In this document: positions 49,589 to 58,860 of the stretch, piece by piece | Numbering within the stretch: position 1 is the first letter of the stretch | Layout of the letters: every line of letters begins with the position of its first letter | DNA from: CAYPEK01 sp964409645 | GTDB taxonomy: Bacteria; UBP15; UBA6099 | Length of the DNA stretch: 64,000 nucleotides | Assembly (NCBI GenBank): GCA_964409645.1 | Contig: CAYPEK010000002.1 | Span: 1 to 64,000, forward strand | Reading direction: 5' to 3' | Notes under the pieces: generated by a model | Told to the model about the DNA's origin: nothing | Database searches by the model: none | Seen by the model: the letters and a program-made list of their open reading frames with translations, nothing else | Program-made: the position numbers and the translations under genes

Positions 49589-51097
49589 TCATTTCTTTTT
49601 CACTCTGTCGAGTCGTCGTTCCACCGCTTCGCAGACTGTGCGCAGGGTGCGTATGCGGCCGAAGTATTTGTCTTCGCCCTCGACGATTGTCCACGGCGCG
49701 TCGAGCGTGCTTGTGTTCTCCAGCATGTCGAGCACCGCTTCCTCGTAAACACCCCACTTGTCGCGGTTGCGCCAGTCTTCCTCGGTGAGTTTGTATTTCT
49801 TGAATTTATTCGATTCGCGCTCCTTGAAGCGACGAAGCTGTTCGTCCTGCGAGATCTGCATCCAGAACTTGACTATTACCGTGCCGTAGTTTGCGAGGTG
49901 CGCCTCGAACTCGCGGATTTCCTGATACGCGCGCCGCCATTCGGTCGAGTCGGCGAAGCCCTCGATGCGCTCGACGAGCACGCGCCCGTACCAGCTACGG
50001 TCGAATATTGTAATGTGGCCCGCCTTGGGTATCTGTCTCCAGAATCGCCACAAGAAGTTGTGCGCTTTTTCCTCGGTTGTCGGCGACGCGATCGGTACAA
50101 CTTCGTACCCGCGCGGGTCGAGCCTTGATATAAGCTGCTTGATGTTGCCGCCTTTCCCGCCGGCGTCCCATCCTTCGTAAACTATCACCATCGGAATGCG
50201 GTGTCTGTAGAGTTCAAATTCGAGCTCGCGGAACCGTGTTGTGTACTTCTCGATCTCGCTGTGGTATTTCTTTTCGGTAAGTTTCTGCGAGAGGTCGATC
50301 TTGTCGAGGATCGTCGGATGCACGTGCTTCGCGACGTCGATCTGTTTTTCTTCGGCAAGCGCCTTGCGTGCGGCCTCGACGCGTTTTTTCCGTTCGATCC
50401 CGTTGAGGCCCGCTTCGAGAATCGTCTTCAGTATCTTCATCTCCGCCCAGTGCACGTCGGTCGCCTCGACGATCGTCCACGGCGCGTAACTCGTCGATGT
50501 CTTCGCGAGCATTTCCTCGACGTATTTCACATGCTGGTCGTATTTTTCGTGCCGTTTCCAGTCCTCCTTGGCGATTTTCCACGACTGGAATTTGTCTTTC
50601 TCGGTTATCTTGAAACGTCTTTTCTGCTCTTTTTTGGAGATGTGAAGGAAGAATTTAACGATCACCGTGAGGTCGTCGCTCAACAGTCTCTCGAAGCTCA
50701 TGATGTCCTCGAACGCGTGATCCAGCTTGCTTTTTTTAATCTCTCCCTCCATCCGGTCGAACAGAACGCGGCGGTACCAGCTCTGGTAGAAAACCGATAT
50801 GCGGCCCTGCGCCGGTGTCTTTGTCCAGAACCGCCACAAAAACGGGTAGTAATTCTCTTCGAGAGACGGCTCATGAATTCTGTGGACTTTAAACCCGCGC
50901 GGGTCGATCCGTGACGCGAGTTGTTCGATCACGGCGCCTTTTCCCGCGCCTTTCCAGCCCTCGAACACGATGACTACCGGGATATTTGCTTCCATCAGTC
51001 TGCTTTGCAGGTCGAAAAGCTGGTTCTGGATTTCTTTGACTTCATCTTTGAACTGTTTTTTGGGTAGCTTTTTAGATAAATCGATCTGCTCGAGCAT
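49589..51097 (-). CDS. pap: Two-domain PPK2-family polyphosphate:AMP phosphotransferase
   Basis: A 502-residue protein made of two PPK2 P-loop domains. The second (about 290-500) is intact: EGWDAGGKGG with Asp 311 and Lys 315, then FDRSWYGRVLVERIEG with Asp 366. The first (about 30-250) is degenerate at the same positions: EGWKGAGKG (Asp to Lys) and FYQSWYRRVL (Asp-Arg to Tyr-Gln). This layout, a structural first domain and a catalytic second, is that of class II PPK2 (PAP), which phosphorylates AMP to ADP with polyphosphate. GGAGG lies 6 bases before the ATG. It sits 150 bases upstream of ppk1 on the same strand. Together they can store ATP energy as polyphosphate and recover it from AMP. 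Confidence 0.93.
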   Translation of the reverse strand: MLEQIDLSKKLPKKQFKDEVKEIQNQLFDLQSRLMEANIPVVIVFEGWKGAGKGAVIEQLASRIDPRGFKVHRIHEPSLEENYYPFLWRFWTKTPAQGRISVFYQSWYRRVLFDRMEGEIKKSKLDHAFEDIMSFERLLSDDLTVIVKFFLHISKKEQKRRFKITEKDKFQSWKIAKEDWKRHEKYDQHVKYVEEMLAKTSTSYAPWTIVEATDVHWAEMKILKTILEAGLNGIERKKRVEAARKALAEEKQIDVAKHVHPTILDKIDLSQKLTEKKYHSEIEKYTTRFRELEFELYRHRIPMVIVYEGWDAGGKGGNIKQLISRLDPRGYEVVPIASPTTEEKAHNFLWRFWRQIPKAGHITIFDRSWYGRVLVERIEGFADSTEWRRAYQEIREFEAHLANYGTVIVKFWMQISQDEQLRRFKERESNKFKKYKLTEEDWRNRDKWGVYEEAVLDMLENTSTLDAPWTIVEGEDKYFGRIRTLRTVCEAVERRLDRVKKK

Positions 51098-51181
51098 AAA
51101 TTTCCTCCATCTCCGTCATATATATGAGTAATAACAATGTAGATGGAATTTTATCATAATATTGTTTTAATGCAAGTTTGA

Positions 51182-51198
51182 GCCTCCCCGAAGGGGGC
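51182..51198 (-). terminator. Hairpin after the GH2 gene, possible terminator
   Basis: A GC-rich stem closed by a C-UUCG-G tetraloop with one bulged A lies 40 bases past the GH2 stop at 51238. No T run follows, so intrinsic termination is uncertain. Confidence 0.4.
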
Positions 51199-51237
51199 CG
51201 GATGCCTGAAATCGATGCCCGCGGACTGTGCAGCCTG

Positions 51238-54200
51238 TCATTCACTTGCCAAGTGCATTATCACGCGGCCTCCGACTGTGTCGCCGTCACTCACGAAAAC
51301 CGAACAACTCTTTGGCGGATCGCCTTTCTTTCTGAAAGGATTTTTGACCTTGGAGTTAAAATACAGAGTGGTATCGAGTCCGCTTTTTTCCGTCCTGAAA
51401 TTCATCTGATCGCTCGTCCGCGAAGTAGCGGGCATGTCGAAATCGAGTAAACCGTCCGAACCGGAAACCGAGACGTGGCTCACCTCTGTTTTGTTGGCCG
51501 AAAAGCCCGGATCGTCCGGCGAGAATGTCATCTTCTGAAGGAATGAGGTTTCCGTGTTTTTGATCGAGCATGGATACGTGTCCGGTCCGCGTCCGACGAC
51601 CGTCAGCTTATCCGCCGCTGCGGCGGGCACGTCGAACTTGACTCCCAGTTCGAGCAGTTTCGCATCCCCCACGCGGGGCGCGATCTCATAACTGATGTCC
51701 ACGTCGCCCGAGGACTCGATTTTGTAATTATACCGGACGAGAAATCCCATCTCCGGTTTTTCTTTTACGCCGTGGAAAACTTCCGCCTCAATCAATACTT
51801 CGTCGGCGCTCTCATTCTTAATCTCGAATTTCCTCACGGTTGTATCGAGGTCTTTGAGAAGCGGAAGGACGGCGCTTTCCACGTACGAAGTCTGAGTCAT
51901 TTCCACGAGCAGCAGAGGCCGCCATGTGTTAAGCGCCGGGCCTTTGACCGGTATGCTTCCGCCGCCTGTCTTCACCGATTCGATTGTCGCGCCGTCGGTG
52001 TTGAACGTGACCCCGAACTCGCTGCCGCCGCTGACTGTAATTTTGTCTCCGCTGGTCGTCGTGGTGAGAGGGTAAGTCTTCCGTTTCGCGGGCGTCGCCG
52101 CGGTTTTGTCGCGCACTTCGAGCAGGAACTGGTGCTTGTCCATCATGAAGTTGTTCAGGTCGAAGGACGATATTTCGAGGATGTAGGTTTCGCCGTCGTA
52201 AACGGTTTTCGGGAGGTTCACGTCGAGATCGAGGGCGGATTTCTGATGCGGTTTGACGGAGGGGTAGGAGCCTTTGCCTTCCGAAATCGCGTCGAAGTTT
52301 TTCAGCAGTCGCCACTCGTAGCGCATTCCCTCGATGTCGGTGAAATCGAAGCGGTTTTGGAAGGCGGGGCTGAGGCGGTTGGCGCCGGGGTTGGCAATTA
52401 GCGACTCATCCGCGAAGTAAACCGGCGTGTATATTTTTTTGAATTCGTAAAAATCCGCCTGCGGCGTGCGGTCCGGATATGTGATGCCGTCCGTGCCGAA
52501 GAATCCGTTCGAGTCGATTATGTGGTTGTCGTCGGCACGCTTGTTGACGAAAAGATAATCGTGGCCGTCCGGTACTTTGTCGCCGGGTTCATAGACGCGT
52601 CTGCCGTCGATCGGGCGCAGGATACCCTGATCCATCCAGTGCCATACGAACCCGCCGGCAAGGTCGTCGTTCCGCCAGATGATGTCCCATGTGGCTCTGG
52701 TGTCGATCTGTCTGCCGAGCGCGTGGAGGAATTCGGTCATGATGATCGGGCGCGCGCGTTTGCCTTTGAGTTTCTGATCCTTGACGTATAAGTCAAGCTC
52801 CATGGGGCTTGGGTAGTGCGCGGCGAGGAGTTCGACCACGGGCGGAATGACGTCGGTTGTCTGATTCCATGAGAAACCCGTCTCGGGGAGCAGCTTCGGC
52901 CTCGTCGGGTCCAGCTTTTCGACGAGTTTGACCACCGGCCCGTGGACCAGCGACCATTTATTTTCATTGCCCGCGCTCCATATAATGACTGACGGGTGAT
53001 TCTTGTCCCGCGATATGGTTTCGGCCGCCCGCTGTTTCACCGGCTCGATGAATTCCGGAAAGCTCAAAAGCACGTCTCCGTAACCGAAGGGTATTTCGTC
53101 GATCACGTACATGCCGTAAATGTCCGTGAGGTCGAGAAATTCGGGATCGGGGGGATAGTGCGATGTGCGGATGGAGTTGATGTTGGCGGTTTTCATCGCT
53201 CTGATGTCGAGCAGCATTTGCTCGGTGGTGAACGTTCTGCCGTGTTCGATGTTGATCTCGTGACGGTTGGCGCCGCGCAGTTTAAGCGGCACTCCGTTCA
53301 CCTTGAACACGTCGCCGTCAATCGTGATCTCTCTGAATCCCACGTTCACGTCGGTTGTTTCCACTTTGCCGTTTTCATTCGACAGTGTTACGACCAACTT
53401 GTACAACGCCGGTGTCTCAGCGGTCCATTTGTCCGGGTTCGTGACTTTATTGGAGAGTGTGACTTTTTCCGTCTTTCCGGCCGTGACGCTCGCTTTTTTC
53501 GATGTGTTGACGATCGGCGATCCACCGCCCGGAGGCAGCAACTCCGCCGCGATTTCCATGTCGCGGTCTTTACCGCCGGTGTTCTCGATGTTTACTGTCA
53601 CGGACAACTCGGCGTCACGGTAGTTCTCGTCAAGATCGGTCACGACGGTGATGTCGTCGATGTGTGTTTCAGGCACTTTGTATAGATACACGTCACGGAA
53701 AATGCCGCTGAGTGCCCAGTCGTCGTGGCAGTCGAACGCGGAACTTTTTATTGTTCCTTTTTCAACTTTGACCGCAAGCAGATTTTTGCCGGGCTTCACG
53801 GCGTCCGTTATGTCGAACTCAAAGCCGGTGAACCCGCCGATGTGTTTTCCGACCGGTTTTTCATTTAGCCACACTTCCGCTCCATACAGCACGCCTTCAA
53901 AATGCAGCATAAGACGTTCGCCGGGCGCGGGCGCCGCCGCCTCGAACTCGTGTCGGTAGAATCCCATGTTGTCTGATACCGTCGCGTATTTGGCGTCCTC
54001 TAACCCGGCCATTTCCCAGTTGAGCGGAACTTGTATGTCGCCCATTCCGGACTGGTCGAAGTCGAAGCGATAAAAGTTGTCCATTGCTTTGGCGCCGTCC
54101 GGCGTCACAACCGCCAGTTTCCATGTGCCGTTCAGCAATATCTTGCCCGATTCCCGCGAAACCGGCTTGCACCACACCCGTGCTCCGGCCGCGATCACCA

Positions 54201-54243
54201 CAGCCGCCATCACAAAAGCCGTTATCATTCTCCGTGTTTTCAT
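51238..54243 (-). CDS. Secreted GH2 beta-galactosidase-type enzyme
   Basis: A 1001-residue exported glycoside hydrolase. The signal peptide is MKTRRMITAFVMAAVVIAAGARVWC. The domain order is the LacZ one: sugar-binding jelly roll (about 35-195), Ig-like domain (200-305), TIM barrel (310-610) with acid/base Glu 427 (IIWSAGNENKW) and nucleophile Glu 504 (PIIMTEFLHALG), a second Ig-like domain, and a C-terminal beta-sandwich of the Bgal_small type (starting VSGGSEFGVTFN). Beta-galactosidase activity is the family default; other beta-glycosides are possible. ATG 54243 was chosen because GAGAGG precedes it and the signal peptide starts there; the longer form from 54270 is rejected. A perfect 20-bp palindrome lies about 150 bases upstream. 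Confidence 0.93.
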   Translation of the reverse strand: MKTRRMITAFVMAAVVIAAGARVWCKPVSRESGKILLNGTWKLAVVTPDGAKAMDNFYRFDFDQSGMGDIQVPLNWEMAGLEDAKYATVSDNMGFYRHEFEAAAPAPGERLMLHFEGVLYGAEVWLNEKPVGKHIGGFTGFEFDITDAVKPGKNLLAVKVEKGTIKSSAFDCHDDWALSGIFRDVYLYKVPETHIDDITVVTDLDENYRDAELSVTVNIENTGGKDRDMEIAAELLPPGGGSPIVNTSKKASVTAGKTEKVTLSNKVTNPDKWTAETPALYKLVVTLSNENGKVETTDVNVGFREITIDGDVFKVNGVPLKLRGANRHEINIEHGRTFTTEQMLLDIRAMKTANINSIRTSHYPPDPEFLDLTDIYGMYVIDEIPFGYGDVLLSFPEFIEPVKQRAAETISRDKNHPSVIIWSAGNENKWSLVHGPVVKLVEKLDPTRPKLLPETGFSWNQTTDVIPPVVELLAAHYPSPMELDLYVKDQKLKGKRARPIIMTEFLHALGRQIDTRATWDIIWRNDDLAGGFVWHWMDQGILRPIDGRRVYEPGDKVPDGHDYLFVNKRADDNHIIDSNGFFGTDGITYPDRTPQADFYEFKKIYTPVYFADESLIANPGANRLSPAFQNRFDFTDIEGMRYEWRLLKNFDAISEGKGSYPSVKPHQKSALDLDVNLPKTVYDGETYILEISSFDLNNFMMDKHQFLLEVRDKTAATPAKRKTYPLTTTTSGDKITVSGGSEFGVTFNTDGATIESVKTGGGSIPVKGPALNTWRPLLLVEMTQTSYVESAVLPLLKDLDTTVRKFEIKNESADEVLIEAEVFHGVKEKPEMGFLVRYNYKIESSGDVDISYEIAPRVGDAKLLELGVKFDVPAAAADKLTVVGRGPDTYPCSIKNTETSFLQKMTFSPDDPGFSANKTEVSHVSVSGSDGLLDFDMPATSRTSDQMNFRTEKSGLDTTLYFNSKVKNPFRKKGDPPKSCSVFVSDGDTVGGRVIMHLASE

Positions 54244-54570
54244 CCGGGGCGCCTCTCTTTTCGTTATCATGCAAACAGATTCACAACACAGACATTTTAC
54301 CTGCCGTGGCGGGATGACACAAGAAAAACATTAGTTGCTGATATGCAATTGGGGGCGGGCCGTGAATTGGGAATTGAGCAGTATCGTAAAAGGAAACATA
54401 TATGTTTCCTGATTACCTCTAATTCTCCGCTACGAGTAGGGAAGCTTGTAAAATCTTCCTATGATTGTAGGGGCGGCCCTGCAGAATTTTCAAATATGTT
54501 ATCTCGGCAGCGGAATTCAAGGCATAATCAGGTATATGTTTAGCAACAAGAGTGGCTTCAAAGACATTAA
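54244..54570. other. Intergenic region between the GH2 and CYTH genes
   Basis: These 327 bases hold no plausible gene. Besides the palindrome at 54391-54410 there is a GGAAG/CTTCC inverted repeat near 54439-54459. No clear terminator for the CYTH gene or consensus promoter was seen. Confidence 0.5.
54391..54410. promoter_or_regulatory. Perfect 20-bp palindrome, probable operator of the GH2 gene
   Basis: The half-site AGGAAACATA is followed directly by its reverse complement. It lies 148 bases upstream of the GH2 start codon at 54243, in non-coding DNA, where a dimeric repressor or activator could bind. Confidence 0.6.
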
Positions 54571-55062
54571 CTATTGCGGGATGCCGCGTAGGGCCAGTAT
54601 CTGATTCTTGTATCTTTTGTCTTCGGTTATTTCGAGTCCCGTCCAGTCGGGCGGATTGAATGACGCGCTTTCGGATTCCGACCCGAATTCGACCTCCATC
54701 GTCAGAAGGCCCTCGAGAGTTCCTTCGTAAACGTCAATCTCGATGACCGCGTCGATGCCGGAAACGTTGTCGCGATACAGCAACTCATATCGCGTTTTTT
54801 CGACTCTTCTGTTTTCAGTCGCGGGCCAGAGGGTGTCGAACTGGGCGGGCGAGATTTCGGTTTCATACTCCGCTCTCTTCATTCCCGCGCCGGATTTTAC
54901 CGTGAGGAAATGTTTGCCGCCTTTCTCGCGAAGCCTGACTTCCGTTCCGTCCTCCGCGACGGCGATGTAACCCTGACGGATGTGTTTTGAAGGGAAATTG
55001 CTCAAGTCGTCCGGCAGCCGTTTCAAAAGGAACTTGCGCTCGATCTCGATGTTGGAGTTCAT
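54571..55062 (-). CDS. CYTH-domain triphosphate tunnel metalloenzyme
   Basis: A 163-residue protein starting with the CYTH signature EIERKFLL near the N-terminus (MNSNIEIERKFLLK). Further tunnel residues follow: EVRLREKGGKHFLTVKSG, YETEIS, VEKTRYEL, IEIDVYEG, MEVEFGS and ITEDKRYKNQ. Alternating charged residues line an eight-stranded tunnel that binds triphosphates; known members are tripolyphosphatases, thiamine triphosphatases and class IV adenylate cyclases. Length matches the short tripolyphosphatase-like forms. GGAGG lies 4-5 bases before the ATG. It is 12 bases downstream of the alpha/beta hydrolase gene, so the two are likely co-transcribed. Together with PPK1, PPK2 and CHAD it suggests a role in short polyphosphates. 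Confidence 0.92.
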   Translation of the reverse strand: MNSNIEIERKFLLKRLPDDLSNFPSKHIRQGYIAVAEDGTEVRLREKGGKHFLTVKSGAGMKRAEYETEISPAQFDTLWPATENRRVEKTRYELLYRDNVSGIDAVIEIDVYEGTLEGLLTMEVEFGSESESASFNPPDWTGLEITEDKRYKNQILALRGIPQ

Positions 55063-55074
55063 GGTTCCTCCTGC

Positions 55075-56115
55075 TCAGGGTCGCACGCTTTTGATGAAAT
55101 CGACGATCGTGCGGACGAGCGCGCGCGGGCACAGTGCGATCGAAACGTGGCCGCAGGGAAGCCATTTCAGCCGTGGCCGGTTCCATTTCTCGTGCAGTTC
55201 CTCGACGTTCGGAGGCGGGATAAGGATGTCGTAAAGGCCGGCGATGACCTGAATTCGCTCCGGCGGGAGTTTCGGTTTGAAATTGACTGGCATGATTATG
55301 CGCCAGTTCTCGGACAGCTTTGCTTCCGTTACGCCCGCCGTGTCGAGGTCGTGTTTAAGCTGGCTGATGAGCGGTTTGTCCCACATGCCTTTAATCAGAT
55401 TGCCCGAGGCGATGATCGGCAGAGCGAAATCGATCCGGTTTTCGACGCACGCGACGAGGCCGGTGACGAATCCGCCGAGGCTGAACCCGCCCACGCCGAG
55501 CGGGCCGGTGAACCGGCTGCGCGTCCACGTCACAAGCGACCGGATGTCGCCCACCGACTGCCGGAACGCTTCGACGCTCTGTTCCATGTCGCCGCAAAGC
55601 ATCAGGTCGCCGTCGTAAGTGCCGGCCGGTTTTCGTGTGCCGTGATAGGGTTGTGTCGTCAGCACGCAGTTGATGCCGAGGCGCGCGAGAAAGAAACCGA
55701 GCAGCCAGTGATAGGGGGTATAAACGCCGGGCTCGCGCCATCCGTGCATTATAATCACGCACGGCGCGGCGGCGGCGCCGTGTTCCGTCCGCGCCTCGAA
55801 GATGCTCCCGCGCACGATGTTATTCTCAGGATAGGCGGATTCCGTTTCGCTGCGGAAGCTGAAACGCGACTCTTTAATTCCGCCGCGTGTCCGGCGCGGT
55901 GTCACTTCGACTTCGGGCATTTTTTTCATTCCCCGGTCGAAGAACAGCTCCGGCTGCTCGAAGAATTCGGGACGGTTCATATCCGAGAGGTCTAGCCGCG
56001 AGCTGAGCATCGGCTTGTGGTTCGACATAGCGATCTCGAGTTTGACGACCGCCGTGTCGATCAATATCGATAGTATTCTCAGAAATGCGTGCCATATTCG
56101 TGATGGAATGCTCAT
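55075..56115 (-). CDS. Alpha/beta hydrolase (ABHD18-like)
   Basis: A 346-residue alpha/beta hydrolase with a complete triad: nucleophile Ser 212 in GGFSLGGF, Asp 296 in GLYDILIPP and His 323 in CGHVSIAL. An oxyanion-type segment IIMHGWREPGVYTPYHWLLG precedes it. Residues 1-110 include a possible amphipathic or membrane-attached helix (RIWHAFLRILSILIDTAVV). The overall layout resembles the ABHD18-type family, whose substrates are poorly known. GGAG lies 6 bases before the ATG. It is followed after 12 bases by the CYTH gene on the same strand. Confidence 0.85.
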   Translation of the reverse strand: MSIPSRIWHAFLRILSILIDTAVVKLEIAMSNHKPMLSSRLDLSDMNRPEFFEQPELFFDRGMKKMPEVEVTPRRTRGGIKESRFSFRSETESAYPENNIVRGSIFEARTEHGAAAAPCVIIMHGWREPGVYTPYHWLLGFFLARLGINCVLTTQPYHGTRKPAGTYDGDLMLCGDMEQSVEAFRQSVGDIRSLVTWTRSRFTGPLGVGGFSLGGFVTGLVACVENRIDFALPIIASGNLIKGMWDKPLISQLKHDLDTAGVTEAKLSENWRIIMPVNFKPKLPPERIQVIAGLYDILIPPPNVEELHEKWNRPRLKWLPCGHVSIALCPRALVRTIVDFIKSVRP

Positions 56116-56221
56116 TTGCTGCTCCGTATGTGACTTAATGCGACACTATTATACGCGGAATCGGGGTTTTGTGCGCAAGTTGTTGTAAATGCCGGGCTTC
56201 GGGTTTGAGCGGGACCGTCAT

Positions 56222-56863
56222 TCAGTCCGCGCCGCCGGTTTTCCACTTGAACCGGAAGTCACAGATTTCGTCGCCGCAGGAAAGAGTTTTGTCGCGTTTC
56301 AAAGAAATATCGGGCTGGTGGTTGTTGAAAAAATCCTTGTCGCCCTCGCAGAAGATGGCGGCCATGTCGGGCTCGCCGATGGTTTTCAGAAGTTCAACAA
56401 AACGGCACCGGCGGATCGTGAGGTCGAGCGCCTCGTCGCCTTTGAGAGTGAGGTCGGCGTCCGCGTTGAAAAAACGGCTCTGTATTTTTTCGAGGAATTC
56501 GGAGCGTTTTTCGGGCGTCATGTCGAGAATGGAAGCGCGGCTCAGACGCGGCACGTTGCGGCCGAGGAAATCCACTGATGCGATCCTTACGATCTCGGCG
56601 ACTAATGCGCGCGCCTCGTTCGGAGGAATTCGTGTGCGCAGTGCGCGGTCGAGCAGGACCGCCGAGCCTATCTGGCGGCGGGAGAGGGCGTCCTTCCGGT
56701 CCACCGGCGGCCCGAGAGAGCGCCACGGCTCGCCTTTCGCCATTCCCGCGACGACCGAAGCGAATACCGCCGCGCATCCCGCCGGGCCGAGTCGCCGCCA
56801 CAGCAATCGCAATGCGGTGAGCGAACCGACCTGTTCCGACAGAATGAGTGAGAGAGGAACCAT
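56222..56863 (-). CDS. ATC-hydrolase-like protein
   Basis: A 213-residue protein. The C-terminal half matches the pattern of the L-2-amino-thiazoline-4-carboxylic acid hydrolase family: DLTIRRCRFVELLKTIGEPDMAAIFCEGDKDFF, then SLKRDKTLSCGDEICDFRFKW, with conserved Cys and Asp positions. The N-terminal half is helical. Many members of this family are of unknown substrate; sulfur-compound hydrolysis is only the founding example. GGGG lies 6 bases before the ATG. It lies 106 bases upstream of the hydrolase at 55075 and just downstream of the GH84 terminator. Confidence 0.75.
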   Translation of the reverse strand: MVPLSLILSEQVGSLTALRLLWRRLGPAGCAAVFASVVAGMAKGEPWRSLGPPVDRKDALSRRQIGSAVLLDRALRTRIPPNEARALVAEIVRIASVDFLGRNVPRLSRASILDMTPEKRSEFLEKIQSRFFNADADLTLKGDEALDLTIRRCRFVELLKTIGEPDMAAIFCEGDKDFFNNHQPDISLKRDKTLSCGDEICDFRFKWKTGGAD

Positions 56864-56932
56864 TCAAATCCCCGATCGATTTGTTTCAAATAATCATGCC
56901 ACAATCCGGCCGTATTTTGCAGACGGCCGGTG

Positions 56933-56968
56933 TTTAAAATAGAAAAGGGCAGGCGGTTCGCCTGCCCT
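56933..56968 (-). terminator. Rho-independent terminator of the GH84 gene
   Basis: A perfect 10-bp stem AGGGCAGGCG/CGCCTGCCCT with a 3-base loop is followed on the minus strand by TTTCTATTTT, 20 bases past the stop at 56989. Confidence 0.9.
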
Positions 56969-56988
56969 CGGTATAACTCCATCAAAAA

Positions 56989-58827
56989 TTATTTATTCGG
57001 TTTCAGTTCGTCGGCAAGTTCCTTGAAGAACGCTTTGAGCGTGTCGCGGGTGACTTCGCCCTTCCTGTTGGCGATGCTTCGCACGGCGGCCGCGAACTTG
57101 TCGTATTCCTCCTGCGTGAGCGTGCCTTTGAGTTTCTTATCAGCGACTTCAATGCCCATCACGCCCGCCTCGCCGTAAGCGGTTGTCTTCGCGAGCCAGC
57201 TTTTCAGTTCGTCGAGCAGATATTTGTTTTTAACCTTCTCGTTGATCGGGTCTTTCATGTCGGCCATCGCCTGAAATGCCGCCTTGAACTCGTCTTTAAC
57301 CGGCGAGAGGTCGCCCGCGTAGTAATGGTTCCAGAATTTGCGTATGAGCACTCTGAGGTCCTGCGAATCCTGATGGTTGATGAGGGAGCCCTGATTCAGG
57401 ACCGCGAAAGGCTTGAACGCGCTGTAAGCGTCGATGCCCACAGTGTCGATGATGGCTTTCTTCCACGACTCCTGATCGTTGTATGCGTCCGGGTTCCAAG
57501 CGTAATCTGCTACTGCGCCGAGAGTGACCCACGAACTGTACATCCACGGCATCGCGTTTGCGGTCAGGCCGAGAACGGCTTCGTGCACGTCTGTGGCGCG
57601 GCGCGGGAACGTTCCGAGGCTGATCGGTCCCTTGATCGCCATGAACGTATCCACGACCGGTACGTTGTCGCCGAGCAGCGGCTTGCGGTTGATGTACTTT
57701 GTGACGAATTCCGCGTCTGATTTGTTGACCGCCCAACTGCATATCTCGTTGCCGGTCCAGCCGTAAATTATCTCCGGTTTCAGCATGTCGCCGACTGTTC
57801 CGCTGTATTCCTCAGTGACGTTCTCATTCCAATATTCGACCGGCACGAAGCTGAACTGCGCGTTCGGCACTTTTTTCATCACGGCGTCGTAAACGCGGTT
57901 GGTCAGATCGGCCTGAGCCTCGCCCATGTTTTTGTAGCGCGCTTTGTCCTCTTCCTTGGAAAGATTCATGCCGGTGTCGTCGAACGCGAGCACGAAACAG
58001 GTTATTCCCAAATCAGCTACCGCGTAGAACTTCGCGACCAAATCCTTGAAATGATCTTCGGACGAATAGGTAATCGAGACGCCCGGGCTGATTTCCCAGC
58101 AGAACTGCATGTTGTTCAGTTTGCTCAGGTCGTTGAAAGCTCGAAATCTCTTGAGCTCTTTTTCTGTGTAAGGACTTCTCCACGCGCTTCGGTTTTTCGG
58201 GTCGTCCTTCGGCGCGTAGAGGAAAATATTCATCTTCTGATCGCCCATCCAGTCGATCGTGCGGAGGGTGTCTTCCGGCGCCCACGCGGCTCCGTAGTAG
58301 CCTTCGAGCACTCCGCGCACCTGCATCACCGGATAGTCGAAAATCGATGCCTGATCGATCCGCCGCCCGTCGTATTTCGAGATGAGTTTCTTTATCGTTT
58401 TGATCGCGTAGAATCGCCCGCGGCTCTGGTCTGAGTAAATGGTTGCCGTCACGCCGCTGTCCGAGCCGGCGACTCTGAGCGCGTATGATTCCGGTTCCGA
58501 CGCGAACACTTTGCGGTCGCATTTCAGTTTCTTGCAGTCTTCTTCCGGGAACGCGGAAGAAGCGGCGAATGTGACTTTAACAATTTTATTTCCGGCGGCG
58601 GGGTAGGTGTCCGTCAGGTCTTTCACAGCGTGTGCGAGAGCGGCGTCTCCGGCAGGCGCGCCGTCCACCGAAACGCCCGTCACCGCGACCGGCGATCCGA
58701 GCATCATTGATATGTGCGGCTCGGGAATAATGTCCATGAAATTAAAGCCCATCAGATCGGCGCGCGCCGCTCCGCCCGCAGCAAGCAGCGTCACACACAT
58801 TGCGATAATCAAATACATTCTCTTCAT
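56989..58827 (-). CDS. Secreted GH84 beta-N-acetylhexosaminidase (hyalurononglucosaminidase/NagJ type)
   Basis: A 612-residue exported enzyme. The signal peptide is MKRMYLIIAMCVTLLAAGGAARA. An N-terminal GH20b-type alpha/beta domain (about 35-165) precedes the GH84 TIM barrel. Barrel hallmarks are VRGVLEGYYGAAW, FLYAPKDDPKNRSAWR, ISPGVSITYSSED and the catalytic acid pair Asp 283-Asp 284 in LAFDDTG, which act by substrate-assisted catalysis on the N-acetyl group. The substrates in this family are GlcNAc-containing glycans (mucins, hyaluronan, O-GlcNAc). ATG 58827 is chosen for its signal peptide and GGAG 7 bases upstream; the longer frame from 58935 would read through a structured leader. A terminator follows. 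Confidence 0.93.
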   Translation of the reverse strand: MKRMYLIIAMCVTLLAAGGAARADLMGFNFMDIIPEPHISMMLGSPVAVTGVSVDGAPAGDAALAHAVKDLTDTYPAAGNKIVKVTFAASSAFPEEDCKKLKCDRKVFASEPESYALRVAGSDSGVTATIYSDQSRGRFYAIKTIKKLISKYDGRRIDQASIFDYPVMQVRGVLEGYYGAAWAPEDTLRTIDWMGDQKMNIFLYAPKDDPKNRSAWRSPYTEKELKRFRAFNDLSKLNNMQFCWEISPGVSITYSSEDHFKDLVAKFYAVADLGITCFVLAFDDTGMNLSKEEDKARYKNMGEAQADLTNRVYDAVMKKVPNAQFSFVPVEYWNENVTEEYSGTVGDMLKPEIIYGWTGNEICSWAVNKSDAEFVTKYINRKPLLGDNVPVVDTFMAIKGPISLGTFPRRATDVHEAVLGLTANAMPWMYSSWVTLGAVADYAWNPDAYNDQESWKKAIIDTVGIDAYSAFKPFAVLNQGSLINHQDSQDLRVLIRKFWNHYYAGDLSPVKDEFKAAFQAMADMKDPINEKVKNKYLLDELKSWLAKTTAYGEAGVMGIEVADKKLKGTLTQEEYDKFAAAVRSIANRKGEVTRDTLKAFFKELADELKPNK

Positions 58828-58860
58828 GATAGCTCTCCCCCCGTCGTGATTGTTGTCTAT

